DNA from: Areca catechu | Lineage: Eukaryota > Streptophyta > Magnoliopsida > Arecales > Arecaceae | Direction: 5' to 3' | Length of the DNA stretch: 64,000 nt | Assembly (NCBI GenBank): GCA_021397845.1 | Contig: CM038050.1 | Span: 146,009,980 to 146,073,979, forward strand | In this document: in pieces, positions 44,347 to 56,264 of the stretch | Layout: the number at the start of each line of letters is the position of its first letter | How positions within the stretch are numbered: position 1 is the first letter of the stretch | Translations under genes and position numbers: made by a program | The notes under the pieces: model-generated | What the model was told of the DNA's origin: nothing | Seen by the model: only the letters and a program-made list of their open reading frames with translations | Database searches by the model: none

Positions 44347-45942
44347 GGTTAACTGCAAGAGTAGAAGATTCAAATTAGATGCTTTATATTTAATCATAAA
44401 AATTATTCTAAGGTCTTTAAGAAATAATTTTAGAACTCCCACTATTTTTTTGGATCCCTCACACTTTCCATGGAGATGTGAAAACCCTATGACTATAGGT
44501 TTCTAGTGGATGCTACGGTCCCATCGATGTGCGGCACTTCATCGTATCCGGTTATTGGTAACACGCTACACCAATAAGTGGCCAACTCTTGTCCAATGAA
44601 TATAATACAAGTTATAGCTCTTGGTCTCTAAATCATAGAACCTTAACATGCTCATTTATTGGTCCAATCATTAGTTAAGTCAGACCCACCATTCCTGCTA
44701 GACAAAGCCATCATTGAGTCCCTCAACGTGCCCATTTATTGGGTCCAACCCCATCAGTGCCTAGCAACATCTCTTGCCTAATAGGGTGGTTATGTCTTCC
44801 CGATACAACTAGACCACTGTAACCAGCCGAGAATAATCAACACCAGTAGGACACCCGCACACCTACAATGGTGGAAGACCTATGACTTAATATTTATTGG
44901 GAGCTTAGGTTCAGGTCTCTTCTAAATTGATCAGCCAAATTATGACTAACCAATTACATTAAGTTAGTACAATCTCATGACTAATAACATTCAGTCAGCA
45001 CAAATTTATGTCTGACTAATTAGTTAGCATGGGTGAACTCAATCAAAAGTGACCCTTTTGAAAACCTAATCAACCAAATTGGCCAGGTCAGTTTGATCCA
45101 TGGGAGGGTTCTACAAATTTACCCTCTTTCCGCTAAACTAGTTGGTTGAGAAAGAGTTAGCCCCAATTAAAACCATGATCGAAACCTTCCTTAGACACCA
45201 ATTGACTGACAAGATTCAATTAGGTTAACTAATGATCTGGGCTCATCACTGAGTCAAATTAGGTCTTAACTTATCGATTCACTATCAAATGAATCGATCT
45301 GACCAGACTACATCTAAAACCAATTTTGAGCATACTTGACCTAACCCTAATCATTATCCGATTAGGTTAAGTCACTTGCTTGAAATCATATTAAGGTTAC
45401 TAGTTGATCTAATCAAGCCTTAATTACCATAGCCCAATCTCTAGATCTAATTTGTTCATCCCAACCCTCATGCACTTAATTTGATTTTCTTGATCAAATC
45501 AATTTTAAAATTAGGTTCAAGTATATGACATTAATGGCTTATGATCATGACTCATATTTAAGATCTAAACCTTAATTTTGTGTATCACATACAACAACAT
45601 ACATAATCATAAATCGATTAAAATCTTTTTGAAAATCCCTTTTTAAATAAAATCAGGTATACATCAAAGTAGGACAACCTTTGCACTATAGGGGGTAAAC
45701 CCTATAGCGGGATAACCTTATGTCACTTTCTGCAACCCTTGATCAATTATATTTTAGATTATTAAATTTAATTTTAGATATGAAAAATATGATTTTAATT
45801 TTGAAAATAATTTTTAAAATATAAAATTCTATGCTAGAACAATCTCATGTTCAACATAGATTTGAAAAATCATAATCTATCTAACTGATCTGAATATCTT
45901 TCAGATCTGAATCTCATGCATGCATGTTAAAGAGAGAACCTG
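44347..45942 (-). other. Copia 3 leader between primer site and gag
   Basis: About 1.6 kb without coding signal, moderately AT-rich. Long leaders of this kind are usual in this Copia group. Short repeated words (gactaattag, attaggtta) occur but no clear tandem array. Confidence 0.6.
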
Positions 45943-45954
45943 GCTCTGATACCA
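45943..45954 (-). other. Primer binding site of Copia 3
   Basis: TGGTATCAGAGC on -, one base from the right LTR. Confidence 0.93.
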
Positions 45955-45955
45955 C

Positions 45956-48178
45956 TGTTGGTTTTCTCCCAGGAACAAAAAATTACAATCGAACAGGCAT
46001 CAACAGCATGTCGCAGCGGAAGCAAATATAAAAATAATTTATATCTAATCATGCAATTCACAAATAAATCTAATTTATTTAACATAAATTTCTAACATGC
46101 TGCAACATATTAAAAAATATCAAATCTAAAATAAAAATTATTTTAAGCATAAAATACTTACCTAGATCGTTATTTGGGACTGTTTTGAAAAGCATGCAGA
46201 TCCGTTACTAAAAAGCCGGGATTATGTTGGAGCTGCGCAATCGCCCGGCCTCTACTGGTATCCACACGAAACTCTCATGACCGAGTCATAGAGGGCACCG
46301 GACTGCTAGATCCTTGCAGCCCTCCCCTCTTTCAGCAAATCACTCGCTTTAAAAACTATGCTGATCCGAATCTGGACCGACTTTTGGCTTCTGTCTTGCT
46401 AATCGGACTATGCAAGATCTTTGACCCTTTCCTCTCTTCTTCTTCTTGTAGAATCACTCTCTATATCTCTCAGAAGGAAGAAGGAAACAAATAAAAAGGG
46501 AGAAAAGGACTTGGCACCAGTAGAGAGAACCTCAGGTGAAAATGCCCCAAAAGAGAAGCTCACGGCCAAGAGGGGATTTTTCATGGTGAAAGAAAAATTC
46601 TTCACGCCAATTGTTCTCCCTTGGTCGGCCACTTTTCTTTCTATTTAAATTTAAGTTCTCCCATCCCAATAAAACAAAACACTAGTGTTTCATTTTATTT
46701 GGCTAGGATTTAAGAGAAGTGGAAGAGGACTCTTCCCTCTCTTAATATTTTTCATGCCAAACTCTTTGCGCCCACCTTTTATTCTCGCCTCCTCTCTTTT
46801 GTCACCCAAACACAAGGGGCCAACTAGGTAGGCATGTGAGGGAGGGGGAGATATGGAGAGAGAGTCCCAGTCTAACTGGACTCTAGGTCTTGGTCCAAAC
46901 GAAGTGATTTTACAATCAAACTGAAGTCGATTTTAAATCCGATCGAACCATTTCGAAGCGGACATTAACCCGAATCAATTAGGATTAATTAATTAAGTCT
47001 AACTCAATTAAATTAAATCTAATTTAAATTAATTAACAATTAATCCATAATCAATTAATTGTAACATTTATAATCAGGTCAAATATTAATTGTAACACTT
47101 ACGATTAGGTCCAAATTGATTTGCTGATTAGTTACTTGAGCTCCTAATATGTGTGACCCCTCAGGTCCTATCCTGTCTGGTAATGGGACATGCTATAATC
47201 ACTATTATACATCATCAAAACTCTTTTCGATGGACTGAAATAATTTTAGCTCAATCCTAATTAGGATCATCGATCCAAGAATGATCCTAACGGGCTCTCA
47301 TAATCCACCAATAACACCTAGCAATATGTAGTGGCAACCCAGCAGAATAAGATTGAAACCCCTAGGTATAGGTACCATGTGATTCGATTCCTCTATCAAA
47401 ATCCTAACATGATGTTGGTTACGGATACTTGTCAAACCCATCAGTCATATGCTTAACCTAATCGACTCAAGTTCAATTTTGATACTATTGAAAACACCTT
47501 TTCATTACCACCCTGTTATGGCCATAGACTTCTGGACTTAGTCTTATTAAGCTTGTATAGGATTATACCTTACTACTAAGGCTGATAGATCCCCACAAGT
47601 GAACATCCTACTCCTACAATAAACTTACTGCAGCCAACGAACACCACAAGGTCTTGTATGGATAGGAACCATGTGATTGTACTGTCAAACTACAGCAACC
47701 TTATTGTGAGTAGCTGAGACACTCTATGTCAAGGAACTATTCACACGACTACAGCATCAGGAAGTTATTGACAAGTGAGTAGCCATCCGTATAACTTCCT
47801 ATACTTGGTCATGCTCAGTATCATTGATCTCTATCAACTATCTACACTCTCACTCTAGTATCACCATACTGTGTAGGTCAGAGACTCATCTATCCAAAAG
47901 GGAAGTGATCTGTGTACCGATTTTAATGGATCAATCACCGTCCTCGTGATATTCTAATAATCGGGAGCTTTTAGGAGTTAATCTATAAAGATACATGCCT
48001 CAGATTCTCGACTCTTGAGAATATGTGTCATTGTCCATTAACTCCATGGACGATTCATAGACACAACAATATGAATGAAACTAATGTCCTTTAATTGACA
48101 AGGAAAATTAAGTACAAGGTTCATGCCCTAAATTAAAATGTGTCAAGCCAACATGGCTTTCACGGCATACATCTAACA
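45956..48178 (-). repeat. Copia 3 5' LTR (right)
   Basis: On + starts TGTTGGTTTTCTCCC and ends CATCTAACA. Several mismatches per 100 bp to the left copy. Confidence 0.92.
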
Positions 48179-48183
48179 CTTCA

Positions 48184-48688
48184 GACATTAGTTCCCTCTC
48201 AAAATACAGATCCATATTTCTTTCCCAAATAAGATAATCCTCAAATTCAATATCACCACCAAATTTAGATGCTTCTAACCTAATGTACCTAGTGGCTCTC
48301 TCATTATAATTAGGTCTCCTTACACTAAGATCCTAGATTGGTTCAAGGTGTGGGGCTCTCCTAGGGTTGGGTTCCAGGAATGGGTCAGGGTATGGGACTT
48401 TCCTAAGGTTGGGCTCCAAGATGGGTCAGGGTGTGGGGCTCTCCTAGGGTTGGGCTCCAAGAATAGGTCAGGGTGTTGGGCTCTCCTGGGGTTGGGCTCC
48501 TAGAATGTGTTAGGGTGTTGGGCTCTCCTATGGTTGGGCTCCAAGAATGGGTCAAGGTGTGGGGCTCTCCTAGGGTTGGGCTCAGCATGGATCCTACGGG
48601 TTTTCTCTAGGATTCCTAACCGATCTCCCACTTGGTCAAATCTATGGTTCATTTGGTCATACTTATGGTCCATTTGGGGGTAGTCCAT
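48184..48688 (-). pseudogene. gag: Element A gag-like gene, N-terminal part
   Basis: On -, MDYPQMDHKYDQMNHRFDQ gives a short coiled coil like that of element B, followed by PRRAPHLDPFLEPNHRRA-type repeats, each about 11 residues. A frame offset suggests that the start lies somewhat upstream (NTMNDQFAQW, near 48720). The Copia 3 insertion ends it at 48183. Confidence 0.7.
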
Positions 48689-49410
48689 TGGGCAAACTGA
48701 TCATTCATGGTATTCATTAAGGTTTCAAGATTGAGTTCTATAGTTAAATTGGGTTGGGGTTGAGGCTACTAGTATTAGGCTCCTAATCTAGGGGTCATGC
48801 AATAAACACACAAGAGCTAGGCATTCTAGGGTTTGCTAGACCTAGTGCCCAAGTAGAGTGAGTCAACTCAACTTACACCCAACTCAATAATTAATCCTTC
48901 CACTGACCAGGTAAGAGATGGGGTAGTGGGAGGCTCCCCCTGCTTATTACAGGGTCCTAATTAAAAACCACCAGTCTGCTTAGGGCATTTGTCACTGGAC
49001 CAGAGTCTTAGACACCAATTTTCAATAATAATTGGAGAATTGAATGCACTAGTTTTCTCACAAGACTCAAGCCCGGCCTGTTGGTGTCCCTAAATCAATT
49101 ATATTTTTACTTGATTTTAGTTAGGCTTGGATTCGAATGCAGGATAATTATTTTGGACTAAGGAAAGGTGATCAAATCCTTCTCCCATATGACATAGTAA
49201 AATTGTCCTTAAGATTAGTTTTATGCAAGATGAGGCACACACATATGAACCTAATGCAATCTAAAAATCAGAAAAACAATAAATAAATTTTTTTTTTGTA
49301 TTTTATGCAGATGGAAAATTTAATTTGAGTTAATTAATGTGCAAACAAAAGAGGCTTGGGTTTAGGGGGGATTTGATGGGTGATTAAGTTTCAGCCCTAA
49401 TCTAAACATG
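48689..49410 (-). other. Element A leader, distal part
   Basis: No coding frame. Related in content to the leader of element B (shared words such as ttggtgtccct and aggtgatcaaatcct). Confidence 0.55.
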
Positions 49411-49995
49411 CAGAAATTTCAGCAAACATACTTAAGTTTCAGGCAGATATTTTTTTTAGTTTTCAGATCTGAAAAATTAAAATAAAATTGTAGAAAAATA
49501 GAGGACTAAACATAGATTGACTGATACAAAAATCAGAGAAAAACATTAAGAATTTAATGGGAAATTAGACCAATGTTTAGACTAGTATGCAAAATTTAGC
49601 ATGCAGAATTTTTTTGTTAGGATTTTTTCTCATGCAGATTTCAATTTTTTCTTAATCTGTAAAATTTAACTAAAAATGCTGAAAAAACAGAGGACTTAAT
49701 AGAGAATAAGTGACATGAAATTCAGAGAAAAATAATAAAACTTTAATGGGAAAACAGACCTATATTTGACTACTACACATATTTCAGCAAGCAATTTTTT
49801 TGTGTTAGGGTTTTGTTTTACTGATTTTTTTTGATTGTTTTCAGATATGAGAAATTCAAAAAAAATAGAAGATAAATAGAGTACTAAACAGAGGTTGGTG
49901 GGAGCAAAAATCAGGGAAAAATAGTAACATTTTAATGCAAAAACCAGCCTAGGTTTGGACCCCTACGCAGAAATCAGCATGCAAAAATCTAAACT
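49411..49995 (-). repeat. Degenerate tandem repeat of about 190 bp, three units
   Basis: Anchors of the type ttcagca...gcag-attttttt occur near 49410, 49588, 49778 and 49968. Each unit has agaggactaaa-like, atcagagaaaa-like and ttaatgg words in the same order. It lies between primer site and gag, in the transcribed leader. Confidence 0.6.
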
Positions 49996-50021
49996 ACGAT
50001 GCAAAAACATGTCCTAAACTA

Positions 50022-50033
50022 GCTCTGATACCA
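50022..50033 (-). other. Primer binding site of element A
   Basis: TGGTATCAGAGC on -, four bases from the right LTR. Confidence 0.9.
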
Positions 50034-50037
50034 AAAA

Positions 50038-51699
50038 TGATGAGGGATGAACTCTAACTAATGATGCATGCAGGGGATGACATGAAAAGGATCATCATAA
50101 AGGAAAAAATCAGATTATTATGAATAATGATTTTCATATGTTTTATTTTTTTTGTTTGATTCCTGAAAGCTAGTCAAGACTAGGTTAGGGTTTCATGCAA
50201 TAGTTAGAGTCCTACCCACATGCTAGAAACTATCAAGAAGATAAAGAAAAATCAGGATCCTAGGACTAAGAAATCCTATTAGGTACATGTTCAATCTTCA
50301 AAACTCAGAGAAAGTGAGATGGGATGGGTTAGTTTTACTTAGCAATAACATTCTTGAAGTCGTAGAAGAGATCTCTCAACTTGGATCGGTGCCTGGACGA
50401 AGAGGTCGCTTTTCCACGAATTTGTTGACTTTTTATCAGATTGATTCGAGGCAAAGAAAACCTTCATCTGAGGGTTGGTTCTCCTGTGGGATCCAGCAAA
50501 TGTCACGGGTTAGGTTAAAAGATGATAAAAAAATTAGAAACAGGAAGTTGGAGGTGGAGAAGATCAAACGAGGTGCTGAAGGCTGATTGGAGGCCTGGAT
50601 TGATGTTGGATGCCAGGGGCTGCTTGGTGGGGGTGGCCTTGGAGATGGAAGGATGCCTGGCTGCTTGAGGTGGGCATCTTGGAGTGGAGAGTGAAGGTTT
50701 GGCAGTTAGGGTTTGATGGAGGATGAGAGGTGGCGGCCTAGGTGAAGGTGCAAGGGGCGGCCAAGATGGAGGTAGGAAGTGTGCATCCTAGGGCTAGGTC
50801 TTTTTTTTTCTTTTTTCTTGATAAATGCACCTCACGTGCCCTCCTTGTGGAGTGAATTTTGGGCCTCGCACCCTCTCCCTCACGGAGCGTCAATGTAAGA
50901 AACTTGCATGAAAAAATAAAGGAAAGAACACTCTTTCATTAACTTTTATTATTAGTCATTACAAGGGGGAGGAGGGGTGGGATATTTATAGAGATTCACC
51001 TAGCCCTGTCCCTGTCAAAGTTGGAGTACAAATTCTTGTCAAAGTGGGATTTGAGTGGGAGAAGGAGTGCAAAGTTTGATTAGAATTAGAAGACTGGACT
51101 CCTTGAAGGACTGGGCAGCTGACTCCTTATTGGACTTGAAAGCTTTGACTTTTCTCCATGGGCTTGGACTGGTATGAAATCCTCTTGGGCTTGGACCGCT
51201 TTGACTTCTCCACTCCCTGGTGGGCTTGGACTAGGAGGGGTGCCAACCATGCTTGGACTTTGACTTGGCCACCAACTTCTGGACTGATTGGTGGGGCGCC
51301 AAGCAAGAATGGGCCTAAGGTGGCACCCTTCACTTGTGGGCCTGGGGCACCAACCTTTGGAAGCCTGGGGCATCATTGGCTTGGAGGTCTAGGGTGCCAT
51401 GTGCTAGTGGGCCTGGGGCAGCTTAAAAAGGATCCAGGCACTAGGATCTTGGGGCTTGAGTGGGGGTCCAAGTAGCTCTCCTCTTGGTCTTGACTTGAAT
51501 GAAAGAATATATACTACAAGACTCAATGAACATACTTGTCTGGACTAAAAATAACTGAACTCACTTAACACTTGACTGAACCGAAACAAATGGGCTCAAG
51601 CAACAGGACTCAATTAAAAAAAATAGACTTCCCAACACATGAATTAGAGAATAAAAATTAGAACCTTGAAATTCTGGTATGCTCCTGATGTCCTCATCA
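50038..51699 (-). repeat. Element A 5' LTR (right)
   Basis: On + starts TGATGAGGGATGAAC and ends GTCCTCATCA. It carries the TATA box at 50982-50992 and the decayed box array at 51237-51402. Confidence 0.88.
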
Positions 51700-52180
51700 C
51701 TACACTCCGCCCGCATGAGGCATTCCCAGAGAGCAGCAGACCAGGGCTCTACGCTTTGCCAGTTAAAATATGCTTCTATAAGAAGGTCAAGAGGGAGCCT
51801 CCGGCAAAGGTAAGTGCAAGTGAGTAGAAATGAGTGCAAGCAAGATCGAGCAAGTGAAGCCCAAGGGTAGGAGAAACATCTGAAGACTCTCCCTAGAGCT
51901 CCCACTGCTACGGCTACCATTGTTCTAACTCCCACTGCTCTAATTTCTACTCTATCTCTTCAAGAATCCTCTAAGAGTGGAGACCACTCTAGGCTCCACT
52001 AGGGAGGATCTGTTATCCTTGATCACCCACTGACTTGATTGTCTAAGTACCCTGGCTGGGTTCTTTAGCCTTGGTCTCCTCTCTTTTGCAGGACCAGTCA
52101 TGCTTAGAGATCACAAGGTGGGACATCCACTCGCTGATGCCACATAGGAGCTGCAGGCCATGATGATATAGGTGGCAACA
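51700..52180 (+). repeat. Gypsy 2 5' LTR, 3' part
   Basis: Ends GGTGGCAACA. The last 200 bp match the 3' LTR (ctcctctcttttgc, gatgccacataggagctg). A TATA-like ctataagaagg lies at 51775-51785. The sequence at 51790-51960 has no counterpart in the 3' LTR, which therefore probably has an internal deletion. Confidence 0.75.
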
Positions 52181-52203
52181 TATTAGCATGCCAGGTAGGG
52201 GGC
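52181..52203 (+). other. Gypsy 2 primer-site region
   Basis: tattagcatgccaggtaggg follows the LTR; a mutated form of the Gypsy 1 word. Confidence 0.6.
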
Positions 52204-52251
52204 AACCATTTTAGACCAGCCCCTCACTATTAGAAGATTTTCATCGGCAAC

Positions 52252-53340
52252 ATGGTGGTGACATGCATGCGGGAAGCCTCCATCAGTCACGTGGGGGGCC
52301 CTCCTTATCGTGGTGATCTACATAGCCCAGAGAGGGAGCTGCCCACTTCGCCACCACTGCCTTCGATGGATCCATAGCTTACCGTACTTGCCTAGCAGGT
52401 TCAGACCCTAGCTATGGCAATGCGACAGTTGCACTACCAGTATTAGTCCTTAGCAACCCAGCAGCAGCTAGGAACCCCTGCGGCTCAAGCCGCAGGACCT
52501 AGCGGTAGCTTGCAATCCTTTCAAGGAAGGCCATCGCATTCACGGGCCATATCCTATCCTCAAGGAAGCATCCGAACCCCAGGGAAGAGGTAATGGAGTG
52601 GTTCAGTTGGCCGGGAGAGTCAGTCCCCGATCTTGGACCATGGTGCCTCATGGCATCGTGAATGCCACCATGGCAAGGCCCCCCAGTGTGATCTCCTCTA
52701 GCCCTTATCTCCCTCTCCTCTGATAGCCTCGATAGAAGGTTCCACCGACGAGGCTATCAAGAGACGGGCTGAGAGGTGCCTAAAAGAACAAGAGCACATG
52801 TTGGCTTAGCTATCTCACCAATTTGCCAATCTTCAGGACTCCTCACATGAGCCCACGGGCTATGATGCCCGCCTCTCTTTCTTCCACAGAATCTAAGAGA
52901 ATCTGATTCCCAGCCGGTTCTGCATGCCTCAGGTGGATCCCTACGATGGGACTATCGATCGCTTAGATCACCTTGAAAGCTACAATGTCCTCATGAGGGT
53001 CTAGGGGGCCACTGATGGCCTTCTCTGTATCACCTTCTCGATTACACTCCAGAAGGCTGCTTGAGTCTAGTACACCTGTCTTGAGCCAAGGAGCATCGAG
53101 TCCTTTGAACAATTAGAGAAGAAGCTCATGGTGCACTTCGACAGCTGTCGGAAGGTGCCATATGAAGTCGACAGCCTCTTCTCCTTCTGCCACTAGGACC
53201 ACAAGTCCTTGCAGGATTACGTGTCCTGCTTCAAAGTCACCACCCTGGAAATCTACAATCTAGACGAGCCCATCATCATGTTGGTGCTAAAAAGGGGGCT
53301 CAGGACCTCCCATTTTACCTATTCCCTAGACAAGAAGGCC
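52252..53340 (+). pseudogene. gag: Gypsy 2 gag, joined to RT by deletion
   Basis: ATG at 52252 (MVVTCMREASISHVGG) matches the Gypsy 1 start. The capsid block starts near 52925 (MPQVDPYDGTIDRLDHLESY) and reaches YSLDKK at about 53335. Directly after it, in the same frame, comes RT text (KSRICIDYTDF). In Gypsy 1 these two points are about 1.5 kb apart, so an internal deletion removed the gag zinc finger, the protease and the RT start. Stops occur throughout. Confidence 0.85.
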
Positions 53341-53930
53341 AACAAGAAGTCGAGGATTTGTATAGACTACACCGACTTCAATCGAGCCTATCCAAAAGAT
53401 AGCTTCCCCCTTCTCAAGATTGACCAACTGGTAGATGCCACCTTAGGGCACCACTTACTCAGCTTCATGGATCATTCTTCGGATACTACCAGATCCGGAT
53501 GCATCTAAAAGATGAGGGCCATAATGCCTTCATTACAGATCGAGAGACCTACTACTACAAGATGATGCCATTTAGTTTGAAGAATGTTGGGGCCAATACC
53601 AGCATCTAGTCAATAAAGTCTTTAAAGACTAAATCGGTTGCAACATGCAGGTCTACATAGACAACGTGCTCACTATGAGTAGTCAGGAGTCGGACCACAT
53701 CACGAACCTTGCAGAAGCTTTCCAAAATCTCCGTCTCCATCAAATGAAACTGAATCCTGCCAAGTGCGCCTTCGACATCATCATTGGAAAGTTCTTGAGT
53801 TTCATGGTCACCCAAAGAGGGATAGAGACCAATCCAAAGAAGGTCCAGGTGATCGTTGACATGGAACACCCTACCTCGAAGAAATAGGTCTAGCGCTTGA
53901 CCGACCGGATTGCACCTTTAAGCTAGTTCA
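53341..53930 (+). pseudogene. pol: Gypsy 2 reverse transcriptase
   Basis: RICIDYTDFNRAYPKDSFPL, then a frameshift near 53480, then MQVYIDNVLTMSS (53645-53690) and KLNPAKCAFDIIIGKFL. The catalytic YVDD reads YIDN, so the second Asp is lost and the enzyme would be dead even with frames restored. Confidence 0.88.
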
Positions 53931-54830
53931 TCTCGCACTCCGCTAAGTGCTGCCTACCCTTTTTTAAGGCGTTGTGCAAGATGCATGACTTCACCTAGAT
54001 GGTGAAGTATCAACAAGCCTTCAAGGAGCTAAAGAGGTTCCTTGCATCTCCACCACTGCTCTCTAAGCTGAAGGTCGAGGAGAAACTCCTCCTATATCTG
54101 GTGGTTTCTACAGGGGCCGTCAGCTCGGTGCTAGTCCGGATGGATGAAGACGGAGTTCAGAGACTGGTGTATTATGCCAGCAAGCTACTCCGAGATGCGG
54201 AGACCAGGTACCCCACTCTAAAAAAATAATTTTTGCACTCATCATGTCTGCTCGGCATCTCAAGCCGTACTTCCAAGCACACCCGATCATGATCCTCATC
54301 GACCAGCCTCTAAGGGCCATCCCTAGCCATTTGAACATGTCTGGATGCCTAGCCAAATAGGCAATGAAGCTTAGCGAGTTCGATATCACCTATCACCCAA
54401 GGCCATCTCAGAAGGCACAGGTGTTGGCTGACTTTCTGGTGGAATGCGCCTAGATAAGTGAAGAGCTAGAAGAGGCACCCTCCGAGCATCCGATGGAATC
54501 ACCGGCTGATGAGATAGCATGGATCCTTCATGTGGATAGTGCATCCAATGCGGGAGGGAGCCAGTCTCATCCTCGCCAACTCTGATAGGGTCATGGCAGA
54601 ATGCGTGCTATACTTTCTTTTCAAAGCTACAAATAACCAGGCTGAATATGAAACACTCCTCGTAGGATTAAAGGTGTCCTACAAGTTGAGCATGTTAAGC
54701 TTAAGAGTCTTCACTGACTCATAGTTGGTTGCGAGTCAAGTCTCGAAAGAGTTTGAAGTTCGATATCCTTAGATGGCAAGATATTTAGAATGGGTGCATT
54801 TGAGCGTGGCAAGCATCTAGCGTTTGAGCA
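53931..54830 (+). pseudogene. pol: Gypsy 2 RNase H and second RNase H
   Basis: First domain: KYQQAFKELKRFLASPP, LLLYLVVSTGAVSSVLVRMDEDG, YYASKLLRDAETRYP. Second domain (54500-54800): HVDSASNAG-like start, FKATNNQAEYETLLVGLKVS and VFTDS, then TAG at 54722. Here the Glu of the second acidic site (QAEYE) is kept, in contrast to Gypsy 1. Confidence 0.8.
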
Positions 54831-56203
54831 TCTCCCACATCCCTCATGGAAAAAATGCCCGCGTCGATGCTCTCTTCAGGCTTGCAACATTGCCAGACTC
54901 GTTGCTGGGGTGCGCCTACATCGAGTACCTAGAGACACCTAGGTACAAGGCTCCAAGCGAGGTCCAGCAAGTTGCCTCTAAGGCCAGTTGGATGGACAGC
55001 TACATTAGGTATATCACCGATGGCATCCTGCCCGAGAATCGCATGAAAGCTAGTCTCCTTAAGAAGAAGGCCACGCATTTCATACTGGTGGATGGATAGC
55101 TCTACCAGAGGTCCCACTCCTATCCCCTATTAAAGTGTTTAAGACCTTCAGAGGTGGCCTGCGTGCTCTAGGAGATACATGAAGACCTTTGTGGGAACCA
55201 CGTAGGGGGCAGGACATTGGCATACAAATCCCTCCAGCAAGGATACTACTGGGAGACCATGCGGCTGACTTTGTGAGGAGGTGCGACCATTGCCAAGGGC
55301 ACGTTCACATACAATGTTAGCCGGTCATGCCACTCTCCCAACTTTCTGCTTCGTAGCCATTCGTCCAATGGGGGATGGACATCATGGGTCCCTTTCCTCC
55401 CATATCCGGTCAATGGAAGTACTTGATTGAGGCCATTGACTACTTCACCAAGTGGGTCGAGGCTAAGTCACTAGCATGGATTATTGAAGCCAAGGCCAGA
55501 TCTTTCCTCTAGAAGTTGGTCATCTGCCATTTCAGTCTTCTCCACTCAATCATCACCGATAATAGATGGCAGTTCGATAACCAAGCATTTGAGAAGTTTT
55601 GTGCTGATCTCAATATCCACCATTGCTTCACTTCAGTGGCTTATCCTCAGACCAACAGGAAGGTCAAGGTGACCAACCGGACCATCCTCCAAGGGCTCCA
55701 CACCAAACTAGACGAGGCCAAGGGTCGATGGGCCGAGGAGCTCCCCAGTGTATTATGGGCCTACCAAACCATGCCTCGGATGGTGATGGGTGAGACACCT
55801 TTCAATCTCATCTTTGGCTGTGAGGCTGTGATTCTAGTGGAAGTGGGTCTGCCCACACTGAGGGTAGAGCAATACAATGAAGCTGAAAATCAAACCCGCC
55901 TCCTGCTCAACCTAGACCTACTGGAAGAAACAAGGGACAAGGCCTGTATGGTAGCCTACAAGCAACGGGTAGCTCAGTACTACATTTCTCACAAGAAGCC
56001 AAAGGCCTTCCGCCCGAAAACTTAGTCCTTGGTGAGCTGAAGTCTCACAGCTTGGGGAATGTGGCAAACTTTCCCCGAGCTAGGAAGGTCCCTATAAGGT
56101 GATCGAGGCCCTGCCGCATGGAGCCTACCACCTTGCTAGACTCGATGGTGCCCAATTCTCCCGAACCTAGAATGCCAGCAACTTGAGGATGTACTATCAA
56201 TAA
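54831..56203 (+). pseudogene. pol: Gypsy 2 integrase
   Basis: Begins after IPHGKNARVDALFRLATLP. Zinc finger parts (GNHVGGRTLAYKSL, then RCDHCQGHVH), core WGMDIMGPF and IITDNRWQFDNQAF are visible. The third acidic position reads NRKVKVTNRTILQG, with Lys in place of Glu. The best open stretch is 55516-56025 (LPSVLWAYQTMPRM, NLIFGCEAVI). It ends near 56203 (YYQ). Stops and frameshifts are frequent. Confidence 0.85.
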
Positions 56204-56264
56204 TGTAAGACTCTCTTTTAGTGATAAAGGTTCTTTTTTAGTGCAACACTATTTCTCATCTATG

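Larger units (their letters stand above)
36516..48178 (-). mobile_element. Copia 3: LTR retrotransposon nested in element A
   Basis: Flanked by perfect cttca duplications (36511-36515, 48179-48183). LTRs are 2221 bp (36516-38736) and 2223 bp (45956-48178). The Met-tRNA primer site is on - at 45943-45954 and the purine tract (gggagat) on - near 38737-38745. The order on - is gag, PR, IN, RT, RNase H. The RNase H is split by a solo LTR at 39006-40656. RT text (YMDDILLIGN, MLCTRLDIALAVS, YTDSDF) resembles the Tork-type group; this lineage is tentative. LTR differences are far more frequent than in Copia 1, so it is older. Confidence 0.93.
26500..51699 (-). mobile_element. Element A: pol-deleted chromodomain Gypsy derivative, host of three nested insertions
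   Basis: LTRs lie at 26500-28210 and 50038-51699. The primer site (Met tRNA) is on - at 50022-50033 next to the right LTR, so transcription runs right to left. Its own interior is 28211-28486, 34806-36515 and 48184-50037 (about 3.8 kb); the rest is element B and Copia 3. The interior encodes a repeat-rich gag-like protein and only the end of integrase plus a chromodomain; protease, RT, RNase H and the integrase core are absent. No exact 5-bp duplication flanks it (ctatg left, ctaca right), which fits greater age or a rearranged end. Confidence 0.85.

Noticed and set aside
26495..51704. Exact 5-bp target duplication for element A
   Set aside because: ctatg and ctaca share only the first three bases; I do not claim a duplication.
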